From assembly GCF_005497185.1 (NCBI RefSeq), contig NZ_RJTN01000011.1, positions 84,618-148,617 on the forward strand: a stretch of 64,000 nt of DNA, in the 5' to 3' direction. The first letter of the stretch is position 1; every line of letters begins with the position of its first letter. Shown piece after piece: positions 30,557 to 40,098 of this stretch. The translations under genes and the position numbers were made by a program. The notes under the pieces are model-generated. The model saw only the letters and a program-made list of their open reading frames with translations, did no database searches and was not told where the DNA came from. This DNA comes from Pectobacterium polonicum. Its GTDB lineage: Bacteria > Pseudomonadota > Gammaproteobacteria > Enterobacterales > Enterobacteriaceae.

Positions 30557-31681
30557 ATGATCGATTTGGCACTACCCATTGTCTTCATGCTGGTTGTAGT
30601 GATTGGTGAAGCGCTGGTTTTACAGTGGATGCAGCGTGAAACGGTGAACTGGCATGACGTGGTTTTCAACCTGAATTCAGGGCATATCATGCTGTGGCTT
30701 TTTCGCAGCGTGGAAATTTTTTGCTATGGCTATGTCGCGGCGCATTTCAGTTTTGGCTGGGTGGAAACCTGGCCGCCAGTGCTGATGTGGCTGTTCGCGA
30801 TACTTGCTTGGGATTTCGGTTTCTATTGGCTACATCGCCTGCACCATACCTTCGGCGTGCTGTGGGCGGTGCATGTGGTGCATCATCAAGGCGAGCATTT
30901 TAATCTGTCGCTGGGCGTGCGTAACTCCTGGTATTCCTCGCTGACTTCAATTCCGTTCTTCCTGATTCTGGCGCTGCTCGGCGTTCCGCTGTACGTGTTC
31001 GTTACCGTGTCCATCCTGCATTACAGCGTTCAACTGTTTAACCATAACGCCATGACGCCCAAATTGGGCTGGCTGGAAAAGGTGCTGGTGACGCCAGCAC
31101 ACCATCGCGTACACCACGTGAATGACCGTGCGTATGCCGATAAGAATTTCGGCGGCACTTTTATTTTTTGGGACAAACTGTTTGGTAGTTTTTGCCCACA
31201 GCTGCCCGATACGCCTTTCCGCTATGGCGCGGGTCGGGAAATACCCTCGAAAAACCCGTTTTGGGCCAGTAACCTGCCGTTTATGTCTTACCTGAAACTG
31301 TCGGTGCGCCGTACGCGTCGCGCGACGTTTCACTGTGCGCCGATGGCGTTGATCGCTGGTGCAATGCTGCTGTTTGCGCTGGTGGTGGGCTACGTCTACC
31401 TGTATGGCTACGGCTATGATTCCGCCGATCTGTCGCAGGCGGCGCTCTTCCTATTGCTGGTGGCAGGGGCGGTTGCGCTGGGCGGCATTTCCGAAGGAAG
31501 ACGCTGGGGTATTTACGTTTGGCTGCTGGTGGGGCTGCTATTCCCTGCCGTGTTTCTTGTCTATCTGGGCTGGGAAGCGCTCTACTGGAAGATGGCGATG
31601 CTGATGCTGGCGCTGCACGGGCTGGCGATGGCGGTCGGCTGGGGCCGGCGTCCCCTGACTGAGGAGCATGAAAATGTCTAG
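30557..31681 (+). CDS. Fatty acid hydroxylase/sterol desaturase family protein
   Basis: A 374-residue membrane di-iron enzyme. The eight-histidine pattern of the family is present: HRLHH, HVVHHQGEHFN and HHRVHH, lying between membrane segments in the first 220 residues. The last 100 residues add further hydrophobic segments beyond the catalytic core. Family members hydroxylate or desaturate sterols, ceramides or fatty acyl chains using oxygen. It starts 4 bases after the PAP2 gene. Confidence 0.85.
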   Translation: MIDLALPIVFMLVVVIGEALVLQWMQRETVNWHDVVFNLNSGHIMLWLFRSVEIFCYGYVAAHFSFGWVETWPPVLMWLFAILAWDFGFYWLHRLHHTFGVLWAVHVVHHQGEHFNLSLGVRNSWYSSLTSIPFFLILALLGVPLYVFVTVSILHYSVQLFNHNAMTPKLGWLEKVLVTPAHHRVHHVNDRAYADKNFGGTFIFWDKLFGSFCPQLPDTPFRYGAGREIPSKNPFWASNLPFMSYLKLSVRRTRRATFHCAPMALIAGAMLLFALVVGYVYLYGYGYDSADLSQAALFLLLVAGAVALGGISEGRRWGIYVWLLVGLLFPAVFLVYLGWEALYWKMAMLMLALHGLAMAVGWGRRPLTEEHENV

Positions 31682-32801
31682 TGTGCTTCCCGCCAAACTG
31701 TATCCTGCGAAGGGCGAACAGGCTTTCCATCGGGCATTACAGCGGGAAACGTCGGCCTATCTCCGCGCTAATCACGATCATCGCTTTGCCGATAGCGGAC
31801 AATTTATTAAGGCCGGATTACTCTTTTTATGCTGCATCGCCTGTTATGCCCTTTGTTTAGTGCAGCAGGCGGCATGGGCGTTCTTCCTGAGCTATTTTTC
31901 TTTCATTATGCTGTCGATGTTATTGAATATCATCGTGAATCATGACGCCTCCCATAATACCTTTTTCCGCAACCAGACACTGAACCGCGTGGTTGGGCGC
32001 ATCGTCACGTTGCCATTAGGCATCGATCCCGATTACTGGCGTTTGCGTCATGTGGACTTCCACCATCTTTATCCGAATGTGGAACATTACGATCTGGATA
32101 CGGAAGAGAATGGGGTTTTCCGCCAAACGCCTTTTCAGCGCCACCGTTCCTACATGCGTTATCAGCATCTTTACTGGCCGCTGGTGGCCGCGTTCTCGCT
32201 CCCTTATATCGCCTGGATTTTTGATTGGGCCGATCGCTTGGGTAAAACCCCCGTCAAGGCCCGCTCGGCGCAATCAGGCTGTGATGGATGGTTGATTTTT
32301 ATCGGCAGTAAAATCGGTCATCTCCTGCTGTTATTGGTGATTCCCATCATGGTGGGGGCGGCGCACGGCGTTAGTCCGGGCATCGTGCTGCTAAGCTATT
32401 TGCTGGGGCAGATGTTGGCCTCGTTGCTGGTGGTGTTTTTACTGCTGGGTACGCACTGGGCTGAAGCTGAGTTTTATGCCGTTGCCGATACAGAGGCGAT
32501 GCCTCAAGGCTGGTATCAGCACAACTTTGCGACCGCCTGTGACTGGCTGCCGACGCCGCGCTGGCTTGAGCACTGGACGGGAGGGTTAAACCTGCACCTG
32601 ACACACCATCTTTTCCCCGGATGGCATCACCGGCATTATCCCGCGCTCGCCGGTATCTTACGGCGCGTGGCCGCCGAGCATGGTATGAACTATCGCTGCA
32701 TTACCTATCGTGAGCTACTGGCTAGCCAGCGTCGGTTTTTAAAATCGATGGGTGAGGGGAACGATCAACGCACCGTGAAACATGGCTCAGAGGAAGGATG
32801 A
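31674..32801 (+). CDS. Fatty acid desaturase, first copy
   Basis: A 375-residue membrane desaturase. Three histidine boxes are seen: HDASHNTFF, HVDFHHLYPNVEHYDLD and HLTHHLFPGWHHRHYP. It introduces a double bond (or hydroxyl) into an acyl chain with oxygen and an electron donor. It is clearly a paralogue of the next gene. ATG 31674, eight bases after GAGGAG, is preferred to ATG 31668; it overlaps the end of the hydroxylase gene by 8 bases. Confidence 0.86.
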   Translation: MSSVLPAKLYPAKGEQAFHRALQRETSAYLRANHDHRFADSGQFIKAGLLFLCCIACYALCLVQQAAWAFFLSYFSFIMLSMLLNIIVNHDASHNTFFRNQTLNRVVGRIVTLPLGIDPDYWRLRHVDFHHLYPNVEHYDLDTEENGVFRQTPFQRHRSYMRYQHLYWPLVAAFSLPYIAWIFDWADRLGKTPVKARSAQSGCDGWLIFIGSKIGHLLLLLVIPIMVGAAHGVSPGIVLLSYLLGQMLASLLVVFLLLGTHWAEAEFYAVADTEAMPQGWYQHNFATACDWLPTPRWLEHWTGGLNLHLTHHLFPGWHHRHYPALAGILRRVAAEHGMNYRCITYRELLASQRRFLKSMGEGNDQRTVKHGSEEG

Positions 32802-33898
32802 TGCTCGCACCGCTGAAGCCGCTGCGCTATGAACAAGGTCGCGATCTGGCATTGCATCGGGCGCTGATGAAAGCCGCGAATGACTATTTGGCAGCAACGG
32901 GCGACCACCGTTTTGCCAATGCGGGGTTTATCGGCAAGATGCTGTTTCTGGTGGTGCTGTGCCTGACGTTTTATGGTTTCAGCCTCTGGCAGACGACGCT
33001 GTGGGGGTTTGCTGGCTGCTACTTTGGCTTTATTTTTACCGCCATGTTTCTGGCGGTGAACGTGGTGCATGACGCCTCGCATAACGTCTTTTTCCGGCGG
33101 CCGTGGGCGAATCGCCTGCTCAATATTGTGGTGAGTATTCCGCTCGGTATGGATTCCGACTGCTGGCGCGTGCGGCATGTGATTTTTCATCATGCGCACG
33201 TCAACGTGCAGCACTACGATCTGGATATCGAAGAGAACGGCGTCTTGCGGCAATCACCCTACCACCGGTTTCGCTTTTTTATGCGCGCCCAGCGCTACTA
33301 CTGGCCGATGGTGGCGTCGCTGACCTTCCCCTGCATCATCTGGTTTTTTGACTGGATCGATCGCGCGGGGAAAACGCAGGTGACGCGCAATATGACGCTT
33401 CAAGGCGGTAAGGGCTGGGGTATTTTTCTGTTATCAAAAGCGCTGCATACTCTGCTGGCATTGGCGATCCCCTATTGGTTGTTGTCGCCGACACCCGTCA
33501 GCGCCGGTGCGCTGTTGCTGGTTTATCTGCTGAGCCAGATGCTGTCATCGCTGATTTTTGTCGTCCTGATTCTGGGGTCGCATTGGGCAAAAGGGACGTT
33601 CTATCAGGCACCGGAAGATGGCTTATTCAGGCATGGTCGCTATCAGCACGTCTTTTCCACCACGGTGGACTGGACGACTCGGCCCGTCTGGCTTGGTTAC
33701 TGGTTGGGGCAGCTCAATATGCACCTGACTCACCATATTTTCCCCAACTGGAATCATCGGCACTATCCCGCGCTGTCGAAAATTATTGCGGAGGTTGCCC
33801 CGCGTTACGGCATTGATTATCAATGCATTACATTGAAAGCGATTTTAGTTGAACAGCAGCGCTTTCTTAAAAAGATGGGAAATGGCAGCAAGAAATAG
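32798..33898 (+). CDS. Fatty acid desaturase, second copy
   Basis: A 366-residue membrane desaturase with the same histidine boxes as its neighbour (HDASHNVFF, HVIFHHAHVNVQHYDLD, HLTHHIFPNWNHRHYP) and similar spacing, showing a tandem duplication followed by divergence. The two probably act on different positions of the same or successive intermediates. It is the last of eight coupled genes; the start overlaps the previous stop (ATGATG after GAGGAAGG). No terminator was recognised behind it. Confidence 0.86.
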   Translation: MMLAPLKPLRYEQGRDLALHRALMKAANDYLAATGDHRFANAGFIGKMLFLVVLCLTFYGFSLWQTTLWGFAGCYFGFIFTAMFLAVNVVHDASHNVFFRRPWANRLLNIVVSIPLGMDSDCWRVRHVIFHHAHVNVQHYDLDIEENGVLRQSPYHRFRFFMRAQRYYWPMVASLTFPCIIWFFDWIDRAGKTQVTRNMTLQGGKGWGIFLLSKALHTLLALAIPYWLLSPTPVSAGALLLVYLLSQMLSSLIFVVLILGSHWAKGTFYQAPEDGLFRHGRYQHVFSTTVDWTTRPVWLGYWLGQLNMHLTHHIFPNWNHRHYPALSKIIAEVAPRYGIDYQCITLKAILVEQQRFLKKMGNGSKK

Positions 33899-33958
33899 CC
33901 TGTTATCTATATTTATTAATAAGTTAGATTTTCATTTGTATTCAAGGAGCGAGACTTC

Positions 33959-34888
33959 ATGCGTTATTTATCTCTGGCCGTTTCATCCCTGCTGTTTTTC
34001 TTCACCTCGTCCGTCTGGGCGATGGATTGCAGCAAGGCCAGCACAGACACCGAGAAAATGATTTGTGCCAGCAGCCGTTTGCAGCAGCTCGATGCGGTAT
34101 TAAACAAGGCCTATCAGGCTTATGTGAAAAAGGCAGACAAAGCGCAAGCACGTCAGGAGCAGCGCACGTGGCTGGCAGAGCGTGACCGCTGTAAGGATGA
34201 TGTTTGTCTGGGGAATGAGATGGTTTCCCGTATTCAGGCGCTTTCCGGCAGTGAAAATATTTCCCTGATTACTCAGGCATCAGGCCAGTGGGACTTCGTT
34301 CTCAGCGTGGCGACGTGCAATCTCGACTCTTCTTACTCAACCTGCGAAGGCCCCGGTACGCTGGATATCTTTAAGAAAGGGCGTGGTGACCTGTTCCAGC
34401 GTATCAACATGGAAAATATGTTCATCGAGCTGAACAATAAGGGTGAAGTCACCGCGAATCTGGTCGAGGTCTACGGTGAGAACAACAGCGGACTAGTGAT
34501 TGATGACGCTAACTTCGATCACCATGCGGATATCATGCTGCGTAATGGCAACAGCGGTGCTTACGGCGGGCCGTCTTATGACGTCTACCTGTTTGATGTG
34601 GAAAAGCAGCAGTTTACCCAGAATGCGCCGCTGACCGAGTTAGCCAGCTCCAACCTCGGCCTGTTCGAGATTGATGAGAAAAGTAAGACCATCACGACGT
34701 TTACCAAAAGCGGCTGCTGCTGGCACCAATGGTCTACCTATCAGATAGCCAATAATAAGCCTGTCCTGATTGTCGAAACCACGGAAGCCTACTCCGAAGA
34801 GAAGAAGGCGATGGTCGCTACCACCCGCGAGCTGGTGGGCGGCAAGTGGAAGGTGAAGGAAGAGATAGTAAAAGTCGACGAACAGTAA
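33959..34888 (+). CDS. Secreted LprI/DUF1311-domain protein
   Basis: A 309-residue exported protein with a signal peptide (residues about 1-21, ending SVWAMDC). Residues about 22-95 form an LprI/DUF1311-like domain with four cysteines (MDCSKAST, MICASS, RDRCKDDVC), a fold found in some lysozyme inhibitors. The remaining 210 residues, with an Asp/Asn-rich DANFDHHADIMLRNGNSG stretch like FG-GAP-type loops, are not assigned. ATG 33959 follows AAGGAGCGAG. It lies 60 bases after the lipid operon but has its own good start signals; cotranscription is open. Confidence 0.72.
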   Translation: MRYLSLAVSSLLFFFTSSVWAMDCSKASTDTEKMICASSRLQQLDAVLNKAYQAYVKKADKAQARQEQRTWLAERDRCKDDVCLGNEMVSRIQALSGSENISLITQASGQWDFVLSVATCNLDSSYSTCEGPGTLDIFKKGRGDLFQRINMENMFIELNNKGEVTANLVEVYGENNSGLVIDDANFDHHADIMLRNGNSGAYGGPSYDVYLFDVEKQQFTQNAPLTELASSNLGLFEIDEKSKTITTFTKSGCCWHQWSTYQIANNKPVLIVETTEAYSEEKKAMVATTRELVGGKWKVKEEIVKVDEQ

Positions 34889-35177
34889 AATTTCCCTGCT
34901 TTACAGACTGACGCCGTAGTGGAATGCGGCGTCTGTCACCGCCCCGTTCATTCCCACTCTGCCGTTATTCCCCTGCATTCTCCGATACTTTGCAAAAGTG
35001 TTACGTCAGGCGTTCTCAGCATGACTTTTTTGCCACTTGCTAGACTGAGATGGCAGCCATGAAAAGGTAAATGCAGCGCAGAACGCGCAGCATGGCAAAA
35101 CTTCACAAAAAAGACGTGTTTTATTAACAACTCGTTTATGCGTTGTATTCTCTAACCCTACTTTGGAGATGCCTGAC

Positions 35178-36617
35178 ATGAGCACCACCCAGAAACGTAT
35201 GTACATCAACGGTGAGTTTGTTGAAAACAGAAGCGGGAAGTGGATTGATGTGGTGAACCCGGCCACAGAACAGGTTATTTCGCAGATCCCGGAAGGCTCC
35301 GCTGACGATGCAAAGAGAGCGATAGAGGCGGCAGAAGCCGCACAGCCGGGCTGGGAAGCGCTGCCTGCGGTTGAGCGCGGCGTCTGGCTGCACAAGATTG
35401 CCGATGGTATTCGCGAGCGTGAAGCCGAACTGACCGACACTATCATCGCAGAAGGCGGCAAAACGCACGGTCTGGCGCAGACGGAAGTGCTATTCACCGC
35501 TGACTACCTCGACTACATGGCGGAGTGGGCGCGCCGTTATGAAGGCGAAATCATTCAAAGCGACCGCCCGAATGAAAATATCTTCGTCTTCCGCAAAGCG
35601 ATTGGCGTCACGACCGGCATTCTGCCGTGGAACTTCCCCTTCTTCCTGATCGCGCGTAAAGCGGCTCCGGCGCTGATCACCGGCAACACCATTGTCATTA
35701 AACCGAGCGAGATCACACCGAATAATGCGGTGATTTTCGCCGAAATCATCCACAAAATTGGCCTGCCGAAAGGCGTCATCAATTTCGTTACCGGCTACGG
35801 CCCGACGGTAGGGCAAGAGCTGGCCGCTAACCCGAAAGTCGGCATGGTCAGCCTGACCGGCAGCGTGGCGGCGGGGATTGCCACCATGACGGCGGCGGCG
35901 CAGAACGTCACGAAGGTGTCGCTGGAACTGGGCGGAAAAGCGCCTGCCATCGTGATGGATGACGCCGATCTCGATCTGGCCGTCAAAGCGATTGTCAGCT
36001 CTCGCGTGATCAACAGCGGGCAGGTGTGTAACTGCGCGGAGCGCGTTTACGTGCAGAAAGGCATTTACGACGACTTTATCACGCGTATTAAAGCCGCGAT
36101 GGAGCAGGTGACCTTCGGCAATACGGCGGAGAAAAAAGCGCTGGATATGGGGCCGTTGATCAGTGCGGCGGCGCGACAGCGTGTAGAAGACAAAGTGGCG
36201 AAAGCGGTATCACAGGGCGCGAAAGTGCTGCTCGGCGGCCAGCGCGAAAGCGGTACAGGCTATTTCTACCCGCCAACGCTGCTGGTGGATGTGAAACAAG
36301 ACATGCCGATCATGCACGAAGAAGTGTTTGGGCCGGTGCTGCCGGTAGCGACCTTCGACACGTTGGAAGAAGCGATTGCAATGGCGAACGACAGCGAATA
36401 TGGCCTGACGTCGTCGATCTATACTCAAAATATCAACACCGCGATGAAGGCGCTGAAAGGGCTGAAGTTCGGCGAAACTTACATTAACCGCGAAAACTTC
36501 GAAGCGATGCAGGGATTCCATGCGGGCTGGCGTAAATCCGGTGTGGGTGGAGCGGACGGCAAGCACGGCTTGCAGGAATATCTGCAAACGCATGTCGCGT
36601 ACCTTCAATTTCACTAA
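35178..36617 (+). CDS. aldA: Lactaldehyde/aldehyde dehydrogenase A
   Basis: A 479-residue NAD+-dependent enzyme that oxidises L-lactaldehyde to L-lactate, and glycolaldehyde to glycolate, in fucose and rhamnose breakdown. The catalytic Cys lies in SGQVCNCAERVYV and the Glu in LELGGKAPAIV. It matches E. coli AldA in length (479) and sequence, including NRENFEAMQGFHAGWRKSG. ATG 35178 lies nine bases after GGAG; the frame begins at a TTG 15 bases earlier. It is followed by lldD, which would use its L-lactate. Confidence 0.95.
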   Translation: MSTTQKRMYINGEFVENRSGKWIDVVNPATEQVISQIPEGSADDAKRAIEAAEAAQPGWEALPAVERGVWLHKIADGIREREAELTDTIIAEGGKTHGLAQTEVLFTADYLDYMAEWARRYEGEIIQSDRPNENIFVFRKAIGVTTGILPWNFPFFLIARKAAPALITGNTIVIKPSEITPNNAVIFAEIIHKIGLPKGVINFVTGYGPTVGQELAANPKVGMVSLTGSVAAGIATMTAAAQNVTKVSLELGGKAPAIVMDDADLDLAVKAIVSSRVINSGQVCNCAERVYVQKGIYDDFITRIKAAMEQVTFGNTAEKKALDMGPLISAAARQRVEDKVAKAVSQGAKVLLGGQRESGTGYFYPPTLLVDVKQDMPIMHEEVFGPVLPVATFDTLEEAIAMANDSEYGLTSSIYTQNINTAMKALKGLKFGETYINRENFEAMQGFHAGWRKSGVGGADGKHGLQEYLQTHVAYLQFH

Positions 36618-36765
36618 AAGGCAATTTCACCAAAGGTAATGATGCTTGCCTAAGTGTGGATTGAGGGGGAAACACGGTGATGAGGTTCCCGCAGGGATAC
36701 CTCGCACCGTGGTAGCCCCCGGTATCTCGATCTTTAAACGATCGGTATGAGTTTTATCCACGGTC

Positions 36766-36788
36766 ATGCCACTTACCGTAACAGTGGC
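36766..36788. other. Hairpin upstream of lldD
   Basis: TGCCACT and AGTGGCA form a perfect 7-bp inverted repeat around the nine-base loop TACCGTAAC, 30-50 bases before the lldD start. It could be an operator or an element of the messenger leader; no regulator gene lies nearby. Confidence 0.4.
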
Positions 36789-36817
36789 ACAAACAAGAAG
36801 AAGGATGGGAAAGGACG

Positions 36818-37966
36818 ATGATCATCTCTGCTTCAACGGACTACCGAGCGGCAGCGCAGCGCAAGCTGCCGCCGTTTCTTTTTCACTATATTGACGGCGG
36901 GGCATATAACGAGCACACGCTCAGGCGCAATACTGCCGATCTGGCAGATATCGCGCTGCGCCAGCGAATCCTGAAAAATATGTCCGACCTGAGCCTGGAA
37001 ACACAGCTGTTCGGTGAAAAGCTGGCGATGCCGGTGGTGCTCGCACCCGTTGGACTGACCGGTATGTATGCCCGACGCGGCGAAGTACAGGCTGCTCGAG
37101 CGGCAGCACAGAAAGGGATTCCGTTTACCTTATCCACCGTTTCAGTCTGCCCGATTGAGGAAGTGGCTCCCGCCATCGATCGCCCGATGTGGTTCCAACT
37201 CTATGTGCTAAAAGATCGTGGTTTTATGCGTAATGCGCTGGAGCGTGCACAGGCGGCGGGGGTGAAGACATTGGTATTTACCGTGGATATGCCGACGCCA
37301 GGTGCGCGCTATCGTGATGCGCATTCAGGCATGAGTGGACCGAATGCGGCGACACGGCGCATTTTACAGGCGGTTACTCATCCACAATGGGCGTGGGATG
37401 TCGGGCTGAACGGTAAGCCGCACGATTTGGGGAATGTTTCCGCCTATCGCGGTACGCCGACGACGCTGGAAAACTATATCGGCTGGCTGGCGGAGAATTT
37501 TGATCCCTCTATTTCATGGCAGGATTTGGCGTGGATTCGCGAGTTGTGGAAAGGGCCGATGATCATCAAAGGTATCCTCGACCCGGAAGATGCCAAAGAA
37601 GCGGTGAGGTTTGGCGCAGACGGGATTGTGGTTTCCAATCATGGTGGTCGTCAGTTGGATGGCGTGCTGTCGACGGCACGCGCACTGCCAGCGATAGCCG
37701 ATGCGGTGAAAGGCGATATCACTATTCTGGCGGATTCCGGTATTCGTACCGGGCTAGATGTGGTGCGCATGATTGCACTGGGTGCGGACGGTGTGATGCT
37801 CGGGCGTGCGTTTGTCTACGCACTGGCGGCGGCAGGTGAAGCGGGCGTGGTTAACCTGCTGAACCTGATCGAAAAAGAGATGCGTGTAGCGATGACGCTC
37901 ACGGGCGCTAAATCCATTGCCGACATTACCGCAGATTCGTTGGTGCAGGCGACCCGCAGCGATTGA
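36818..37966 (+). CDS. lldD: L-lactate dehydrogenase (FMN, quinone-linked)
   Basis: A 382-residue FMN enzyme of the glycolate-oxidase family that oxidises L-lactate to pyruvate at the inner membrane. The catalytic His and FMN-site Arg lie in [10 protein letters not shown], and [16 protein letters not shown] and [14 protein letters not shown] complete the site. It matches E. coli LldD (396 residues) but has a slightly shorter C-terminus. The usual partners lldP and lldR are absent; instead it follows aldA by 200 bases, giving a lactaldehyde-lactate-pyruvate route. Confidence 0.95.
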   Translation: MIISASTDYRAAAQRKLPPFLFHYIDGGAYNEHTLRRNTADLADIALRQRILKNMSDLSLETQLFGEKLAMPVVLAPVGLTGMYARRGEVQAARAAAQKGIPFTLSTVSVCPIEEVAPAIDRPMWFQLYVLKDRGFMRNALERAQAAGVKTLVFTVDMPTPGARYRDAHSGMSGPNAATRRILQAVTHPQWAWDVGLNGKPHDLGNVSAYRGTPTTLENYIGWLAENFDPSISWQDLAWIRELWKGPMIIKGILDPEDAKEAVRFGADGIVVSNHGGRQLDGVLSTARALPAIADAVKGDITILADSGIRTGLDVVRMIALGADGVMLGRAFVYALAAAGEAGVVNLLNLIEKEMRVAMTLTGAKSIADITADSLVQATRSD

Positions 37967-38075
37967 ATAGCCTGTAAGCGCTAATCAGACGGCAAGGATC
38001 ATCCTCCCGCCGCGGGCTTTTGAACCTTCCCCTAAACGTTATAACCTGTATGCGATAAGACGTGGGGATACGTGA

Positions 38076-38576
38076 ATGGGCAGACGAACAATAGTCGTGG
38101 TGGATTACGATCCACATTGGGTGACGAATTACGCAACAGCGGCGAGAGCACTAGCGCAGGCGCTCGGCGCTATTGCGGTGAGAGTGCATCACATCGGTAG
38201 TACGGCCGTGCCGGGGCTACCCGCTAAACCGGTGATTGATATGCTGCTGGAAGTGGTTTCGCTGTCCGAGTTGGACAGGCTAGATTGCGTCATGATCGAT
38301 TTGGGCTATCATCCGCGCGGCGAAAATGGCATGGCGGGACGCCGTTACTACACCAAGGGTGGCGAGGCGCGTACTCATCATCTTCACGCTTTTGTGGTGG
38401 GTAACGAGCATATTCAGCGGCACCTGGCCTTTCGTGATTATCTGCGGGCTAATCCTTCCGTGTGTGCGGAATACGCGGCAATAAAGCGTGCCGCTGCACT
38501 GGCATGTGACAACGATGCCGCAGTGTATAGTCAGTTAAAAAATGACTTTATCGCAACGCATGAGGCGCGTGCATAG
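38076..38576 (+). CDS. GrpB family nucleotidyltransferase-like protein
   Basis: A 166-residue protein of the GrpB/UPF0157 family, with the typical HHIGSTAVPGLPAKPVID segment (residues about 40-58), which has the G-S and D pattern of nucleotidyltransferase folds, and later YYTKGGEARTHHLHAF. Catalytic function is unknown. It is flanked by unrelated genes and appears to be transcribed alone. Confidence 0.82.
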   Translation: MGRRTIVVVDYDPHWVTNYATAARALAQALGAIAVRVHHIGSTAVPGLPAKPVIDMLLEVVSLSELDRLDCVMIDLGYHPRGENGMAGRRYYTKGGEARTHHLHAFVVGNEHIQRHLAFRDYLRANPSVCAEYAAIKRAAALACDNDAAVYSQLKNDFIATHEARA

Positions 38577-38669
38577 CCATTTCCTCAGCACTATGCGCTT
38601 TTTCCTGTATTGCAAACGTCCTACTTCGTTCTATATTTCGGGGATAGATTGAACGAAGGGGAAATCGTT

Positions 38670-39854
38670 GTGAATATTAAAGGGCTTACGAAGGGATTCT
38701 TCATCCTGATCCTATTTGCCGTCACACTGGCGTTTTTTGACATACTGGCGCCGTATTATTCCGCCATCTTATGGGCGGCAGTGTTGGCCATTATCTTCCA
38801 TCCGCTGAAAAGCAAGATTCGGCAAAAATTGAACGATCGCAACGGCGTTGCCTCGCTGCTGACGGTTCTGATCATCTTCCTGATCGTCTTCATTCCATTG
38901 GGCGTGATTGTTTCCTCGCTGGTGGTTGAAATTAACGGGGTTTACACCCGATTGCAGGACAGCAATACGCAATTCCCTGTGGTACTGGCGGAGTTGCTTC
39001 AGCATCTGCCGAAGTGGGCGCGGCATTTCCTGGTGGAGCACAATCTGGATAACGCTGCCAAAATACAGCAAGAGCTGTCTCAGGTTGCGCTGAAAGGCGG
39101 GCAATATCTGGCAGGAAGCGTGCTGCTGATCGGCAAGGGGACGTTCACCTTCTTTATCGGTTTCGGGGTGATGCTCTATCTGCTCTTTTTCCTCTTGAAA
39201 GACGGTTCCTATCTGGTGAACCTGATTTTGGAGTCGCTGCCGCTGTCTACCCATGTTAAGCATCACCTGCTGGTGAAGTTTGCTGCTGTATCGCGGGCGA
39301 CCGTGAAAGGCACCGCCGTTGTGGCGATTGTGCAGGGAACACTGGGCGGCATTGCGTTCTCCATTGCAGGAATAGAAGGCAGCCTGCTATGGGGCTCGCT
39401 AATGGCGTTCTTGTCGCTGATCCCCGCTGTGGGTTCGGCGATTATCTGGGTGCCTGCCGCCGTCTTCCTGTTCGCTACAGATATGCTCTGGCAAGCCATC
39501 TTCATTGTCGCGTTCTTCGTGCTGGTGATTGGGCTGGTGGATAACATTCTGCGTCCGCTGTTGGTGGGGAAAGACACCAAAATGCCGGATTACCTGATTC
39601 TGATCGCCACGCTGGGCGGCATGGAAATCTACGGTATTAACGGCTTTGTGATTGGCCCGTTGATTGCGGCGTTGTTCATCGCCTGCTGGAACATTCTGTC
39701 TGGCCGCGATAATCAGGAAAATATTGAAGGCATCGACGAAGATTTTATCGAAGAGGGCCGTCAGCACCCGAGTATGGCAAAACCGGAAGAGAGTGAGGCG
39801 CTAGAAGGCCAGGTGGTGGAAGGTCAGGCTGTTGAACGCAAGACCACGGAGTAA
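38670..39854 (+). CDS. AI-2E family transporter
   Basis: A 394-residue inner-membrane protein of the AI-2E/PerM/UPF0118 family with about eight hydrophobic segments. The family motif region LSLIPAVGSAIIWVPAAVFLF and DNILRPLLVGKDTKMPDYLILIATLGG is clear. Members export autoinducer-2 or act as Na+/H+ antiporters; the substrate here cannot be decided. GTG 38670, eight bases after AAGGGG, fits the family start (VNIKGLTKGFF); an ATG at 38610 would add 20 residues. The last 40 residues are acidic with short repeats (LEGQVVEGQAVE). Confidence 0.87.
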   Translation: MNIKGLTKGFFILILFAVTLAFFDILAPYYSAILWAAVLAIIFHPLKSKIRQKLNDRNGVASLLTVLIIFLIVFIPLGVIVSSLVVEINGVYTRLQDSNTQFPVVLAELLQHLPKWARHFLVEHNLDNAAKIQQELSQVALKGGQYLAGSVLLIGKGTFTFFIGFGVMLYLLFFLLKDGSYLVNLILESLPLSTHVKHHLLVKFAAVSRATVKGTAVVAIVQGTLGGIAFSIAGIEGSLLWGSLMAFLSLIPAVGSAIIWVPAAVFLFATDMLWQAIFIVAFFVLVIGLVDNILRPLLVGKDTKMPDYLILIATLGGMEIYGINGFVIGPLIAALFIACWNILSGRDNQENIEGIDEDFIEEGRQHPSMAKPEESEALEGQVVEGQAVERKTTE

Positions 39855-39873
39855 GTTTGCCGTCTAGTCGTGA

Positions 39874-39907
39874 GTAAGGGGGATCGGCTTCGGCTGATTC
39901 CTCTTAC
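39874..39907 (+). terminator. Long hairpin with TTCG loop after the transporter gene
   Basis: Fifteen bases at 39874-39888 pair with 39893-39907 without a mismatch if three G-U pairs are allowed, closed by a TTCG tetraloop, a very stable RNA structure. Only GTTCAAATCT follows, so there is no real T-run. It probably ends or stabilises the transporter messenger. Confidence 0.55.
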
Positions 39908-40098
39908 GTTCAAATCTCTTGCTTTACGGCAGATATCTCTTGTGGGTTCAGGGATTTTTTTCGTCGTGCGGTGCAATAGAGAGAAATTGCCTCGTTCTTC
40001 AATAATGTTTAAGGTTAAGTAATACAACATAAATTTTCGAAGAAAAAACGGCGAAAAATAATCAGGAATTTCTGATTTTATAAAAGTAAGGGATGGTT

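Noticed and set aside
34910..34933. Hairpin GACGCCG/CGGCGTC after the LprI-domain gene
   Set aside because: The stem is good but has no T-run and a ten-base loop, so it is too weak to list as a terminator.
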